From Dongia deserti (GTDB lineage: Bacteria > Pseudomonadota > Alphaproteobacteria > Dongiales > Dongiaceae): 64,000 nucleotides of DNA. Positions 16,511 through 24,096 of the stretch are shown in pieces. Where the stretch lies: positions 124,001-188,000 of the forward strand of contig NZ_QORW01000007.1 of NCBI RefSeq assembly GCF_003574735.1, given 5' to 3'. Within the stretch, counting starts at the first letter, position 1. Each line of letters opens with the position of its first letter. The notes below the pieces were generated by a model. It was not told the DNA's origin. It saw only the letters and a program-made list of their open reading frames with translations, and did not search any database. The position numbers were made by a program, and so were the translations under genes.

Positions 16511-17788
16511 ATGGTCACAGTTGAAACCATCAAGGACAAGATCCAGCGGATGGGTGGCGACTACAAACCCGGGAACGTCAGCCGCCCTGGCCATCTCTAC
16601 AATCCCCTGCCGTTTCCGGAATTTGCCGACGTTCCGTACCAGCGCGCAGCCTGCGAGGAGCGCTTCGACTTGATATCGAAGCTCCTGCCTCGGCCGTTCA
16701 AAGGCGGAACGCTGCTCGATATCGGTTGTCACACTGGCTATAACTGCTTCCGCTTTCGCGAGAAGAACTTCCAATGCACTGGCATCGAGGCCGACCCGCT
16801 GACCGCGGAGATCGCAGCCGATGTCGACCAGCTCAAGAAGACGCAGGTCAGGTTCATCAATAGCCGCGCTGACGCCAATATGATCCGCTCCCTGGGTCAT
16901 TTTGATGTCGTACTCTTCCTATCCACCTTCCAGTGGGTCGTCCATTTCGACGGTTTCGACGCCGCGGTCGCGCTGCTAGCCGAGGTGCAGCGCAATTGCG
17001 ACTGCTTGTTCTTTGAAACCTCCATGGGGCAGGAGGGCAAGATGAAGTTGCCCCAGCTTCCTGATGCGCGGGCGATTCACGATCTTCTCCGCAGCAGCGG
17101 CGCCCACGGAAACGTCGACTGCCTCGGAGCGATGCAAGCGCCCGGTGGGCCCAGCCATCAACAGCGTCTGATCTTCCGCTCGCACAATCGGCGCGAAGGC
17201 ACGGCTCGCGATCTTACCGCGCTCTCACCGCGTGACATTGCGCAGGTCGGAGCGCTCACCACGAGCGAGAACCCGCTGTATCACAAGCGGAACGATCACT
17301 TCGAGTCTGCCGTCTTCCGCGCCAAGACGTCCGACGGAAGATCACTGGCAATCAAGCTCGTTCGCCCAATGTCGGATCTGGCGAAGGGCCTGTTGCCCCG
17401 AGAGCATGAGTTCCTGAACAAGCTGTCTGGCGAAATCGCCCCGCAACTGATCGGGTTCGGTTTTCACAAGGATCGGTACTTCCTGATCTCCGAATGGATT
17501 GAAGGCGAGATGCTATCGGCCCCGCGCCAGGCAGAGGATCTCGACTCCGACACCATCCGGCAGGAGCTCTTTCGACTTGAGGAGGCCCTGCGCAGCCACA
17601 ATATCCGACATCGGGATATCAGGCCGCAGAACCTCATCCACCGAGATGGGCGGCTCTATCTTCTTGATTTTGGTTGGAGTTGCTGGGCGGATGAAGTCGG
17701 CTGCCCGCTTCCTGATCAGATTGCAGATGTTGAAGATGGTATCGCCTTGCGGCGGCTGGCAATCGGGCCAGCGGCGAGTAGTTCCTAG
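16511..17788 (+). CDS. SAM methyltransferase-protein-kinase-like fusion protein
   Basis: 425 residues with two recognisable halves. Residues about 40-230 form a class I SAM-dependent methyltransferase: motif I LLDIGCHTGYNCF at about 68-80, acidic Glu at the end of the second strand (GIEADP), and FDVVLFLSTFQW. Residues about 255-425 form a small kinase-like domain: a Lys in SLAIKLVRP, the catalytic loop HRDIRPQNLI (His367, Asp369, Asn374) and the metal-binding DFG (Asp386). The chain ends about 40 residues after DFG, so the C-lobe is very short. This pairing recalls the O-antigen chain terminator WbdD. The acceptor is unknown; neighbouring glycosyltransferases and flagellins suggest a surface or flagellar glycan. 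Ends overlap 4 bp with the convergent glycosyltransferase. A GAGGCGAGGG ribosome-binding site precedes the ATG. Confidence 0.8.
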   Translation: MVTVETIKDKIQRMGGDYKPGNVSRPGHLYNPLPFPEFADVPYQRAACEERFDLISKLLPRPFKGGTLLDIGCHTGYNCFRFREKNFQCTGIEADPLTAEIAADVDQLKKTQVRFINSRADANMIRSLGHFDVVLFLSTFQWVVHFDGFDAAVALLAEVQRNCDCLFFETSMGQEGKMKLPQLPDARAIHDLLRSSGAHGNVDCLGAMQAPGGPSHQQRLIFRSHNRREGTARDLTALSPRDIAQVGALTTSENPLYHKRNDHFESAVFRAKTSDGRSLAIKLVRPMSDLAKGLLPREHEFLNKLSGEIAPQLIGFGFHKDRYFLISEWIEGEMLSAPRQAEDLDSDTIRQELFRLEEALRSHNIRHRDIRPQNLIHRDGRLYLLDFGWSCWADEVGCPLPDQIADVEDGIALRRLAIGPAASSS

Positions 17789-18897
17789 CGGCTGCCGAGA
17801 ACTTCGCGCCTGAGTGATGGCCGCGCGCTGCCGGAGACGGCAGCGTCGATTGCCCGGCGCCATTGGGCAGCGATTGCCCGAGTGGAGTAGTCACGCCGAA
17901 TGCTTGCTTGTCCGGCGGCTACGCGCTGCAATGCCGCATGCGGATCTCCCAATGCCTCTTCAAGGGCCGACCACACATCTTGCCCGAGGTAGGCGTAGTC
18001 ACTGAACATCTCGTACGAGGGCAACGGATGGCCAGCGACGACGCGCCCGGCATTGATGGATTCCAGAAGGCGATTAGGGCTCTTGACCCGCTTGTCGCCG
18101 CGCTCGAGGCTTGGAATGACAACGGCATCAGCTCGTTTCAGGGCCGCCCAGGTCGCCTCGGTCGACCATTGCGTTGCCACAAAGGTGAGGCCGCCGGCAA
18201 AGGCCTGCTGGACCTTCTTCAGATTGTGCAACAGGGGATCGGAGAGCGCCGTCACCAATTCCAGCGTGACTCGACGACCGCCCAGAGGCTGCTGCCCGCT
18301 CATCTGCCGCTTCGCCAAACCTGAAAGCACGGGGTCGAGCGTATCAAGGTTGGAGTTGTGCCCGAACCAGCACAAGCGAAGTTCGTCGATGGGGGGCGAG
18401 AACTTAGGGGTGCCGGCCGGACCTTCGATCGGATCGCCGATCACAAGAGAGTCCCTACCGGTGGCCTCTCTGACCGCATCTGCCATGGCGGCGGTCGCTG
18501 CTGTGATCTCGTCTGCCATACCGGCCAGAGAAAGGAAGTGCTGGCCGATGCCCGGCCTTGCGAAGTGATTGTCGCAAAAGTCGACGATGACCCTATGTCC
18601 AGCAGCTTTGACTTGGGCAGCCGCCTCCAGGGTCCGATGGTCGAAGGACTTGCTTACAACGTAGACGCTCTCGCTGGTGCCGCCGTCAGGCAAGAACCTC
18701 ACGGACTGGCGTGCGTCAACGAAGCGAACCTCGATATCGTCCCGCGCCAGCTCTCGTGCTGGCAGAAGGACTCGATAGCGCAGGCTCGCCAACGGGCTCT
18801 GGTAGCCAGAGTCGGTCGGCGTGACGGGTGCTTCAACCAGATACGTGACGCGCATGAACGGTCGTCCCATGAGCTGACGGGCGTGGCGTTTCGGCAC
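17785..18897 (-). CDS. GT-B-type glycosyltransferase (GT4-like)
   Basis: 370 residues, no signal peptide. The C-terminal half shows a GT-B nucleotide-sugar-binding lobe: LRLCWFGHNSNLDTLDPVL begins the second Rossmann fold and ADAVVIPSLERGDKRVKSPN, RLLESINAGRVVAG matches the conserved E-x7-E-like donor-binding segment of family 4 enzymes. The N-terminal half has SPLASLRYRVLLPARELARD. The true start may be the internal Met at 18870 or 18855 (MRVTYLVEAPVTP). Transcribed leftward, 24 bp after the next glycosyltransferase, so the two probably form an operon. Acceptor and sugar cannot be told from sequence. Confidence 0.72.
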   Translation of the reverse strand: MPKRHARQLMGRPFMRVTYLVEAPVTPTDSGYQSPLASLRYRVLLPARELARDDIEVRFVDARQSVRFLPDGGTSESVYVVSKSFDHRTLEAAAQVKAAGHRVIVDFCDNHFARPGIGQHFLSLAGMADEITAATAAMADAVREATGRDSLVIGDPIEGPAGTPKFSPPIDELRLCWFGHNSNLDTLDPVLSGLAKRQMSGQQPLGGRRVTLELVTALSDPLLHNLKKVQQAFAGGLTFVATQWSTEATWAALKRADAVVIPSLERGDKRVKSPNRLLESINAGRVVAGHPLPSYEMFSDYAYLGQDVWSALEEALGDPHAALQRVAAGQASIRRDYSTRAIAAQWRRAIDAAVSGSARPSLRREVLGSR

Positions 18898-18921
18898 TCT
18901 CTTGGGCGATCACCGCTTGGT

Positions 18922-19647
18922 TCATTGCGGGGTGACGGCTTGGGGATGAAGCTTCGCCACCACCCGACCGTCGGTGGTGCGACCGGCATGAACGGAGTGC
19001 GCCATCAGCTGCTGCCAGGGGGAAGTGGAGTTGCTTGCCTTGTGCTCCGCCACCCATTCCTCGCGATACTCGCTGCCGGTGGTTTCCTCATAGATCGGCA
19101 TGCCCTGGGTGTAGTGGACCAGCTTGGCACCGCTGCGCGGCGCGTCATAGCCGACCAGATGGTTCCAATGGCCGGGCACATCGCCGACCAGCTCGGGCGC
19201 GAGCCAGTCCATGGTGTGCGGATTGACACAGCGCTTGGGATCATCGACGTAGTCTGGTGTCAAAACCCGATTAGCCGGATGGCCGCAATTGAACAGGATC
19301 ATGCTGGCCCATTCGAACTTCTTCGGATTCTTGCTCACCATCGCGGCATAGCGTTCGTCAGCGAGTGCGAACAGCTCTGCGACGTCACCGAGCGCTAGGA
19401 AATCGATGTCGAGAAAGAGGGCCCAGCCCCGGAAATCGCAAAGCCACGGCACCAGGAACCGGCTGTAGGTGAAAGGGGTCAGGCCCTGGCGCTTGATCGG
19501 CAGCGTCGGGAGCACCAGCGGAGAAATGCTGAGCGGCTTGGAGGATCGTCGGAACAGGCTGAACTGCAGGACGTTCAGAGCCACCGCTTGGCGATGGTCG
19601 TAGCCAATAAAGATGCGAAGGAGTTGGTTAGTTTGCGTGTCGGACAT
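18922..19647 (-). CDS. GT8-like glycosyltransferase family protein
   Basis: 241 residues from the Met at 19647 (MSDTQTNQ); an in-frame start at 19731 would add 28 residues. The protein has LRIFIGYDHRQAVALNVLQF, a typical opening of small bacterial glycosyltransferases of the GT8-like/GT-A group, and the D-x-D-type metal site LFLDIDFLALGDV. Downstream motifs MILFNCGHP and HWNHLVGYD resemble the substrate region of that group. Probably co-transcribed with the next gene leftward. A weak CtrA-like match (TTAAAAAACTTATAA, 19695-19709) lies upstream. It likely acts in cytoplasmic glycan building; linkage to flagellin or O-antigen is inference. Confidence 0.68.
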   Translation of the reverse strand: MSDTQTNQLLRIFIGYDHRQAVALNVLQFSLFRRSSKPLSISPLVLPTLPIKRQGLTPFTYSRFLVPWLCDFRGWALFLDIDFLALGDVAELFALADERYAAMVSKNPKKFEWASMILFNCGHPANRVLTPDYVDDPKRCVNPHTMDWLAPELVGDVPGHWNHLVGYDAPRSGAKLVHYTQGMPIYEETTGSEYREEWVAEHKASNSTSPWQQLMAHSVHAGRTTDGRVVAKLHPQAVTPQ

Positions 19648-19694
19648 CAGGTCGGCTCCGGGCGCGTGATTGGCGATGGTTGCGCCAAACGTGG

Positions 19695-19709
19695 TTAAAA
19701 AACTTATAA
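19695..19709. promoter_or_regulatory. Weak CtrA-like box upstream of glycosyltransferase pair
   Basis: TTAAAAAACTTATAA fits TTAA-N7-TTAA with one mismatch (ATAA). The surrounding sequence is A/T-rich, so a chance match is possible. It would sit 48-62 bp upstream of the preferred start at 19647. Confidence 0.28.
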
Positions 19710-19788
19710 GGCGCTCCCACTTAAGGAGCACTCATGCCCGAACAGACGTGCATTTTGGGTGCCACGCGAAGGCCCGCGACGAGCCCCT

Positions 19789-20532
19789 TTAGAAGACCGA
19801 GTTGATGATCAGGCCCATCAACTTGCTGGTTGCCGGCGTGCCGATTTTGGGCAGGCTCTGGATGAAGCTGACGCTGCTGGCGATGGAGGAGGTCAGGGTG
19901 TTGGCTGCCTCGCTGATGTTACCAACCCCATAGGGATTGTCGGTGGCGCGTGCGGCGCGCTCGATCGTGTCATAGTCCGCCGAATAGAGGCCTTGGCTCA
20001 GCTGGATCGCGTAGTTGTATTCCTTGCTGCGATTGGCGCCGGTGTCGTCGGAACGCGAAACGCGCAAGATATAGTCGCCTTTCTCGATCTCGAAGATGCC
20101 GTCCCGCATGGCCTCGTAGACGGTATGAGCCGCACCCGCCTTCGGATCGGAGTCGGCGAGCAACCGCCCGGTCGATTTGTAGTAGATCTGGAACCGCAAC
20201 TTGCCTTCGTCCTCTTTGCTGGCATTGAGGATGGAGAAGGTGGTGGCGGTCTTGGTCGTCACACGGAACTGGAAGCCGTCGACCGCATCGCCCGAACTCA
20301 GCGAGCTGAAGACGTTGAGGCGCGTCTGATCCTTCTTGAGCACGCCGATATTGCGGGCGGTGGCGCTGCTCTCGAACTTGACGTCGCGCGTGTCCTTCTG
20401 GAATTCTTGAACTTTCCGACCGCTGTTCTTCTGCGCCAGCTGCTGCTGGATACGCCTCACCTCGCGCTCGATGCGTTGAAGCTCCGAGCCGGCGTTTGCG
20501 GCAGAAGACGTGTTGCTGGAAGCGGTCGGCAT
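19789..20532 (-). CDS. Uncharacterised protein of the flbT-flaF operon, coiled coil plus PPC-like beta domain
   Basis: 247 residues that I do not recognise as a named flagellar protein. Residues about 12-50 form a charged Gln/Glu/Arg coiled coil (ELQRIEREVRRIQQQLAQKN). Residues about 65-190 look like a beta-sandwich resembling pre-peptidase C-terminal domains: TRLNVFSSL, FRVTTKTATTFSIL, LRFQIYYKSTGRLLADSD, GDYILRVSRSDD. The C-terminal part (SIASSVSFIQSLPKI) is helical. No signal peptide, which fits type III export. It starts 19 bp after flaF and is the last gene of flagellin-flbT-flaF. Filament-associated role is an inference from position. Confidence 0.6.
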   Translation of the reverse strand: MPTASSNTSSAANAGSELQRIEREVRRIQQQLAQKNSGRKVQEFQKDTRDVKFESSATARNIGVLKKDQTRLNVFSSLSSGDAVDGFQFRVTTKTATTFSILNASKEDEGKLRFQIYYKSTGRLLADSDPKAGAAHTVYEAMRDGIFEIEKGDYILRVSRSDDTGANRSKEYNYAIQLSQGLYSADYDTIERAARATDNPYGVGNISEAANTLTSSIASSVSFIQSLPKIGTPATSKLMGLIINSVF

Positions 20533-20551
20533 TGTGCCCTTGCCCTCGAAT

Positions 20552-20998
20552 CTATGCTGAAACCCGCATGACGGGTGTCGCCGTAGCTGCCCCCGGTGCT
20601 GGAGCAGCCGGGCGTGCTGCCGGCGCGTTTGCTGCTGGTTGGGCAGGTTTTGCCGACAGGCCTTCCGCGATCGCCCGGTTGATGTCCAGGATCGGACCGA
20701 TCTTCGAACCGTCCAGGTCTGCCAGCCGCGCCATCGAGTGGCGGTCGATCATGACAGACAGCGCGAGCACGTTGTCGCGCACATCCTTGGGCAGGGGGCA
20801 CTCAGGCTCGCTGAGGGCGGCCTGGAAAATCGACCACAAGCGCTGATTGAGGCGCAGCGCTTCCCGCAGGGCGTCGCCGTTGTCATTCATCTTGGCAGCC
20901 AAGGCCAGTCGGCGCGACGCCTCGCCCAAGGCCCAGGCCTCGGTACTGCGTGGATCGTCTCCACTCGGTCGGCTGACGTAGGCGTTCGGTGCTTTCAT
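20552..20998 (-). CDS. flaF: FlaF, flagellin assembly/regulator protein
   Basis: 148 residues. The first about 110 residues match FlaF: helical, with STEAWALGEASRRLALAA, LREALRLNQRLWSIFQAAL and LPKDVRDNVLALSVMIDRHS. The C-terminal 35 residues form a Pro/Ala-rich tail. In Caulobacter FlaF is needed for flagellin secretion or stability and acts opposite to FlbT. It follows flbT by 46 bp. Confidence 0.88.
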   Translation of the reverse strand: MKAPNAYVSRPSGDDPRSTEAWALGEASRRLALAAKMNDNGDALREALRLNQRLWSIFQAALSEPECPLPKDVRDNVLALSVMIDRHSMARLADLDGSKIGPILDINRAIAEGLSAKPAQPAANAPAARPAAPAPGAATATPVMRVSA

Positions 20999-21044
20999 TC
21001 CATCCTCGCTTGCGTCCCTGGTCCCGGCCGGCGCCGTCCACGCG

Positions 21045-21401
21045 TCAGAACAGCTTCGCGGTCAGTTTCAGGGCGCGATAGTAATCCCGTTGACGCACAA
21101 ACCGTGCCACTTCCTCCAGATCCTGGGCCCGATCGGATCGATCGGCCAGGCAATGGGCCAGCACGGTCTCGAATTTCGTGGAGGTTTCGGGTGTATCCTC
21201 CGGAAACAGATAGAGCAACTGGATCGCCAGATAGAGCTTCTTCTCGTTGGTGTCCGCCTGCTCTTCCTTCATGACCTCGCGGCCGCGCAGGAAGTTCGCC
21301 TTGTTGTAGAGATAGAAGGTTCCCGGTTCCTCGCCGCGGCCGATGACCGCGCCGTTGACGATGACCTTCTCCCCCGGGCGAAGCGAGAACTTGAGCGGCA
21401 C
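21045..21401 (-). CDS. flbT: FlbT, post-transcriptional flagellin regulator
   Basis: 118 residues, starting at a GTG with a strong upstream GGGGAGGA ribosome-binding site. It contains LKFSLRPGEKVIVNGAVIGR, LRGREVMKEEQADTNEKKLY and IQLLYLFPEDTPE, the hallmarks of FlbT. FlbT binds the flagellin mRNA leader in Caulobacter and promotes its decay until the hook is finished. It lies downstream of flagellin 1 after a strong hairpin (21485-21513), so readthrough or an unseen promoter must supply it. Confidence 0.93.
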   Translation of the reverse strand: MPLKFSLRPGEKVIVNGAVIGRGEEPGTFYLYNKANFLRGREVMKEEQADTNEKKLYLAIQLLYLFPEDTPETSTKFETVLAHCLADRSDRAQDLEEVARFVRQRDYYRALKLTAKLF

Positions 21402-21484
21402 TTGGACTTCCTCCCCCTAACGCCGATCTCGGACAGTACGGCCGATCTTCCACTTCGAACCTTCCGAGATCGTTTGGGAAGAAG

Positions 21485-21513
21485 CGGGCGGCGGCGGGTC
21501 GCGCCGCCGCCCG
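21485..21513 (-). terminator. Strong GC hairpin between flagellin 1 and flbT
   Basis: CGGGCGGCGGCG, a 5-nt loop, then CGCCGCCGCCCG: a perfect 12-bp stem. On the minus strand it lies 22 bp after the flagellin stop and is followed by only a weak pyrimidine run (CTTCTTCCC). It is probably an attenuating terminator or a stabilising 3' hairpin of the abundant flagellin mRNA. Confidence 0.6.
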
Positions 21514-21534
21514 ACTCTATCCGACCCTGACGGC

Positions 21535-23748
21535 TTAGAACAACCGCAGGATGGCCTGCTGCGCCTGGTTGGCCAGAGACAGCGAGATGGTGCCCAACTG
21601 CTGACGCGTTTGCAGCGTCAGGATGTTCGCACCCTCTTCGTTCTGGTCGGCCAGCGTCAGCTTGCCAGCGCCTTCCTTCAGCACGTCCGAGAATGCCGCC
21701 GTGAAATCGAGGCGGGTGAGGAGCGTGTTGGAGTTGGTGCTGAGCGACGAAGACGCGGACCGTAGTTTCAGCTTCGCCGCATCCAGCTGACGGATCGCAT
21801 TGTCGATATCCGAGCGATCGTTCCAGTTGTTCTGGGCGAAGTCGAGCTGCAGGCCCTGGCCGTCCGTCTGGACGTTCTGGCTCACCACCGTGACCGTGCT
21901 GGTGTTGGTCTCGTTCAACTGCACAGTCAGGTTGTTGGCGTCGGAGCCGTCAACCAGCTGCTCAGTCTTCAAAGTGGCGCTCTCGCCAGCGTTGGTGCCA
22001 CGCACGTCGAACGAAGCGCTCCGCTCGCCCGTGAACTCGCCACGGACCTTGTAGCTGAGCGTGCCGTCCAGCGCGCCAGACGCCGCCGAGGCGGCCGTGG
22101 TGAGCTGGAACGTCGCGCCGTCGTTCACGCCACCTGAGATGGTGAAGGTGACCGTGGTCGCCGAGGCGTCGCCGATATTAACGTTGGTCGCCGTGGCGGT
22201 ACCGCCGACACCATCGGACAGCGAGATCGTCGCGGCGCCGGCCGAGCCCGAGAACGTGAAGCTGAGGTTCGACACGGTGTTTTTGGCAAAGCCAGCTGCC
22301 GCGCTGACACCGAAGTTGGCTGCGGTCAGACCGGTAGCCACTTCCGTGTTTCCGATCTCGGTCCCGCCCGCCGCCGCCGCCGTTGCCAGCAGCTTCAGCT
22401 CGGTGGTGTTCACGCCAATCGTATAAGTCGCGGCGCTGTTCGTTCCGGCACCCGTAAGGGCAAAGCTGCCAGCGCCCGCCGAGACCGCAACCGAGGCACC
22501 GCCGGCGGTCACACCGAAGTTTGCGAAGTTGTTGGTCGTGTAGTTGAACGAAGTGCCGGTGACCGAGAAGCTGAGCGTCTCGTCGACCGTGCCGCCGCTT
22601 GACAGAGTCACGGAGGTGAAGGCGGGGGCACCTGTGCCATAGGCAGAGCTGACCGCACTCGAATACTTCGAGGCGCCCAGGATCTGCCGCTCATCGAGCG
22701 TGATACGAGCCGTGCCGGAGTCGAACGCAAACGCGTTCTCGCCGTTCGAGACCTTGCCGGAGCCGAGCGCAGCCAGGCCGTCGCGCGTGACGGTCTCGCC
22801 GTTCTCGTTCTCGGCAATCACCTGCAGGTTGACGTTCTTCTCGATCACCGAGGTGCCGACGCCGGCGGTATCGGCGACGTCCTCGATGGCATCGAAGTCT
22901 ACGTCAAAGCTGATGCGCGTTCCGCTGTTGAAGCTGGCGGAGAAGCGCAGCACGTTACCTGCCGCCTTTGCCGCGTTGAACTCGGCATTGGTGAAGGTCT
23001 GAGTGAAGGTCTGCGTGCCTTCGGTGACCGTGAAGGTCTTGTCCTTACCCTTACCGCCCGACAGCTTGATCGAGATGCTGTTGAGGTTGAAGTTGGACGT
23101 CGAAGCAAAGCCGGTAACCTCCACGTTGCTGATACCGCGGTCGCGCTCGGCGTTCGCGATATCGTTGGAGTTGCCGGTGATCGCGCCGTCACCCGTGACC
23201 GAGATGTCGTAGGTGTCGGCATCGACGACGTTGGTCGCACGTGCACCGCTGATGCCGGTGAGGGCATTGACAGCGCTCTTGCTGCTCGCGGTCGCGTCGA
23301 TGCGGAGGCCCGATCCGACCAGGAGGTTCTTACCCTGGTAGCCAGCGTCCTGCGCCAGCTTGTCGATCTGCCGCAGCACGTTGTTGTACTGGCCAGCCAG
23401 ACTGTTGCGCAGCTTGACCGAATTGGCATCGTTGCCCAACGAACCCAGAGCCTGGGTCGTCAGACCGCGCGCCTGTTCGACGAGGCTTTCGATTGCGGTG
23501 ATGCCAGAGTCGCCCGCCTTGATGGTCGAAATCGCCTGACCGATCCCGTCCTTCAGGCCGTCAAGGTCGCCAGCGCGCTGGGTCAGACCCTTGGCAGCGA
23601 AGAAGGCCGCCGGGCCATCGAGGGCGGTGTTGATCTTGTTGCCGGTCGCGAGGCGAAGCTGAGTTTTTTCCAAGAGCGACGACGTCTGCTGCAACAGAAG
23701 CAAGTTGCTGCGGATGCCGCTGGTCAAGGGGATGGAGTTGTTAGCCAT
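21535..23748 (-). CDS. fliC: Flagellin 1 (737-residue, enlarged)
   Basis: The N-terminal D0/D1 region (IRSNLLLLQQTSSLLEKTQL, RLATGNKINTALDGPAAFFA) and the C-terminal region (LTLADQNEEGANILTLQTRQ, QLGTISLSLANQAQQAILRL) are typical flagellin. The middle, about residues 160-580, is a long beta-rich, Ala/Gly/Ser/Thr-rich outer domain, about 450 residues more than a minimal flagellin. Last residues LANQAQQAILRLF are identical to those of flagellin 2. It heads the flagellin-flbT-flaF-unknown unit behind a sigma-54 promoter (23831-23847). No signal peptide: exported by the flagellar apparatus. The many Ser/Thr offer sites for O-glycosylation (inference). Confidence 0.96.
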   Translation of the reverse strand: MANNSIPLTSGIRSNLLLLQQTSSLLEKTQLRLATGNKINTALDGPAAFFAAKGLTQRAGDLDGLKDGIGQAISTIKAGDSGITAIESLVEQARGLTTQALGSLGNDANSVKLRNSLAGQYNNVLRQIDKLAQDAGYQGKNLLVGSGLRIDATASSKSAVNALTGISGARATNVVDADTYDISVTGDGAITGNSNDIANAERDRGISNVEVTGFASTSNFNLNSISIKLSGGKGKDKTFTVTEGTQTFTQTFTNAEFNAAKAAGNVLRFSASFNSGTRISFDVDFDAIEDVADTAGVGTSVIEKNVNLQVIAENENGETVTRDGLAALGSGKVSNGENAFAFDSGTARITLDERQILGASKYSSAVSSAYGTGAPAFTSVTLSSGGTVDETLSFSVTGTSFNYTTNNFANFGVTAGGASVAVSAGAGSFALTGAGTNSAATYTIGVNTTELKLLATAAAAGGTEIGNTEVATGLTAANFGVSAAAGFAKNTVSNLSFTFSGSAGAATISLSDGVGGTATATNVNIGDASATTVTFTISGGVNDGATFQLTTAASAASGALDGTLSYKVRGEFTGERSASFDVRGTNAGESATLKTEQLVDGSDANNLTVQLNETNTSTVTVVSQNVQTDGQGLQLDFAQNNWNDRSDIDNAIRQLDAAKLKLRSASSSLSTNSNTLLTRLDFTAAFSDVLKEGAGKLTLADQNEEGANILTLQTRQQLGTISLSLANQAQQAILRLF

Positions 23749-23830
23749 TACTGGTGCTCCTTTGGAGGCTAGCTAGCCGTGACGGCTTTGCGTGCACGGG
23801 CCGACGCAGATGCACCGGCAGAAGGTAGGT

Positions 23831-23847
23831 AGCAAGTTCCTTGCCAG
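23831..23847 (-). promoter_or_regulatory. Sigma-54 promoter of flagellin 1
   Basis: On the minus strand CTGGCAAGGAACTTGCT, GG-N10-GC spacing, about 83 bp upstream of the start codon. Three dyads of the form CGGCA-N-TGCC lie upstream: 23848-23862, 23911-23924 and 23932-23946, the last two at enhancer distance. Confidence 0.8.
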
Positions 23848-23910
23848 CCGGCAGAAGCTGCCTATCTGTCGGAAATTCTTGCTTTTTTGCAGGCCTAGGA
23901 CGATAGACTC

Positions 23911-23946
23911 CGGCAAGACTTGCCCTTCGACCGGCAAATTTTGCCG
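23911..23946. promoter_or_regulatory. Paired FlbD-type dyads upstream of flagellin 1
   Basis: CGGCAAGACTTGCC (23911-23924) and the perfect palindrome CGGCAAATTTTGCCG (23932-23946), 15 bp apart, lie 65-115 bp upstream of the sigma-54 promoter. This position is the usual one for an enhancer-binding protein site; FlbD is the likely ligand (inference). Confidence 0.5.
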
Positions 23947-24096
23947 CACTAAGGCCTAGCGGTCGGAAAAAATTTCCCTGGTATTTCAATGGATTAGCAT
24001 TCACCATTCATTAACCATCCCGGCCCTACGATCAGCTCGATCGAGCGGGACGGCTGACCGTTATTCGCAATTTGAGCAGCACTTTAGTGAGATGAC

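Larger units (their letters stand above)
23749..24096. other. Regulatory region between flagellin 1 and FlmG-like gene
   Basis: 348 bp with no gene. It holds the flagellin sigma-54 promoter, three FlbD-type dyads, and on the right a half CtrA site with extended form TTAACCAT (24011-24018; preceding half TTCA at the right spacing). The stretch TTAACCATCCCGG recurs exactly upstream of fliL (39121-39133). Confidence 0.5.

Noticed and set aside
23911-23946. CGGCAAGACTTGCC and CGGCAAATTTTGCCG as sigma-54 promoters
   Set aside because: GG-to-GC spacing is eight bases. They are symmetric dyads and fit better as activator-binding sites.
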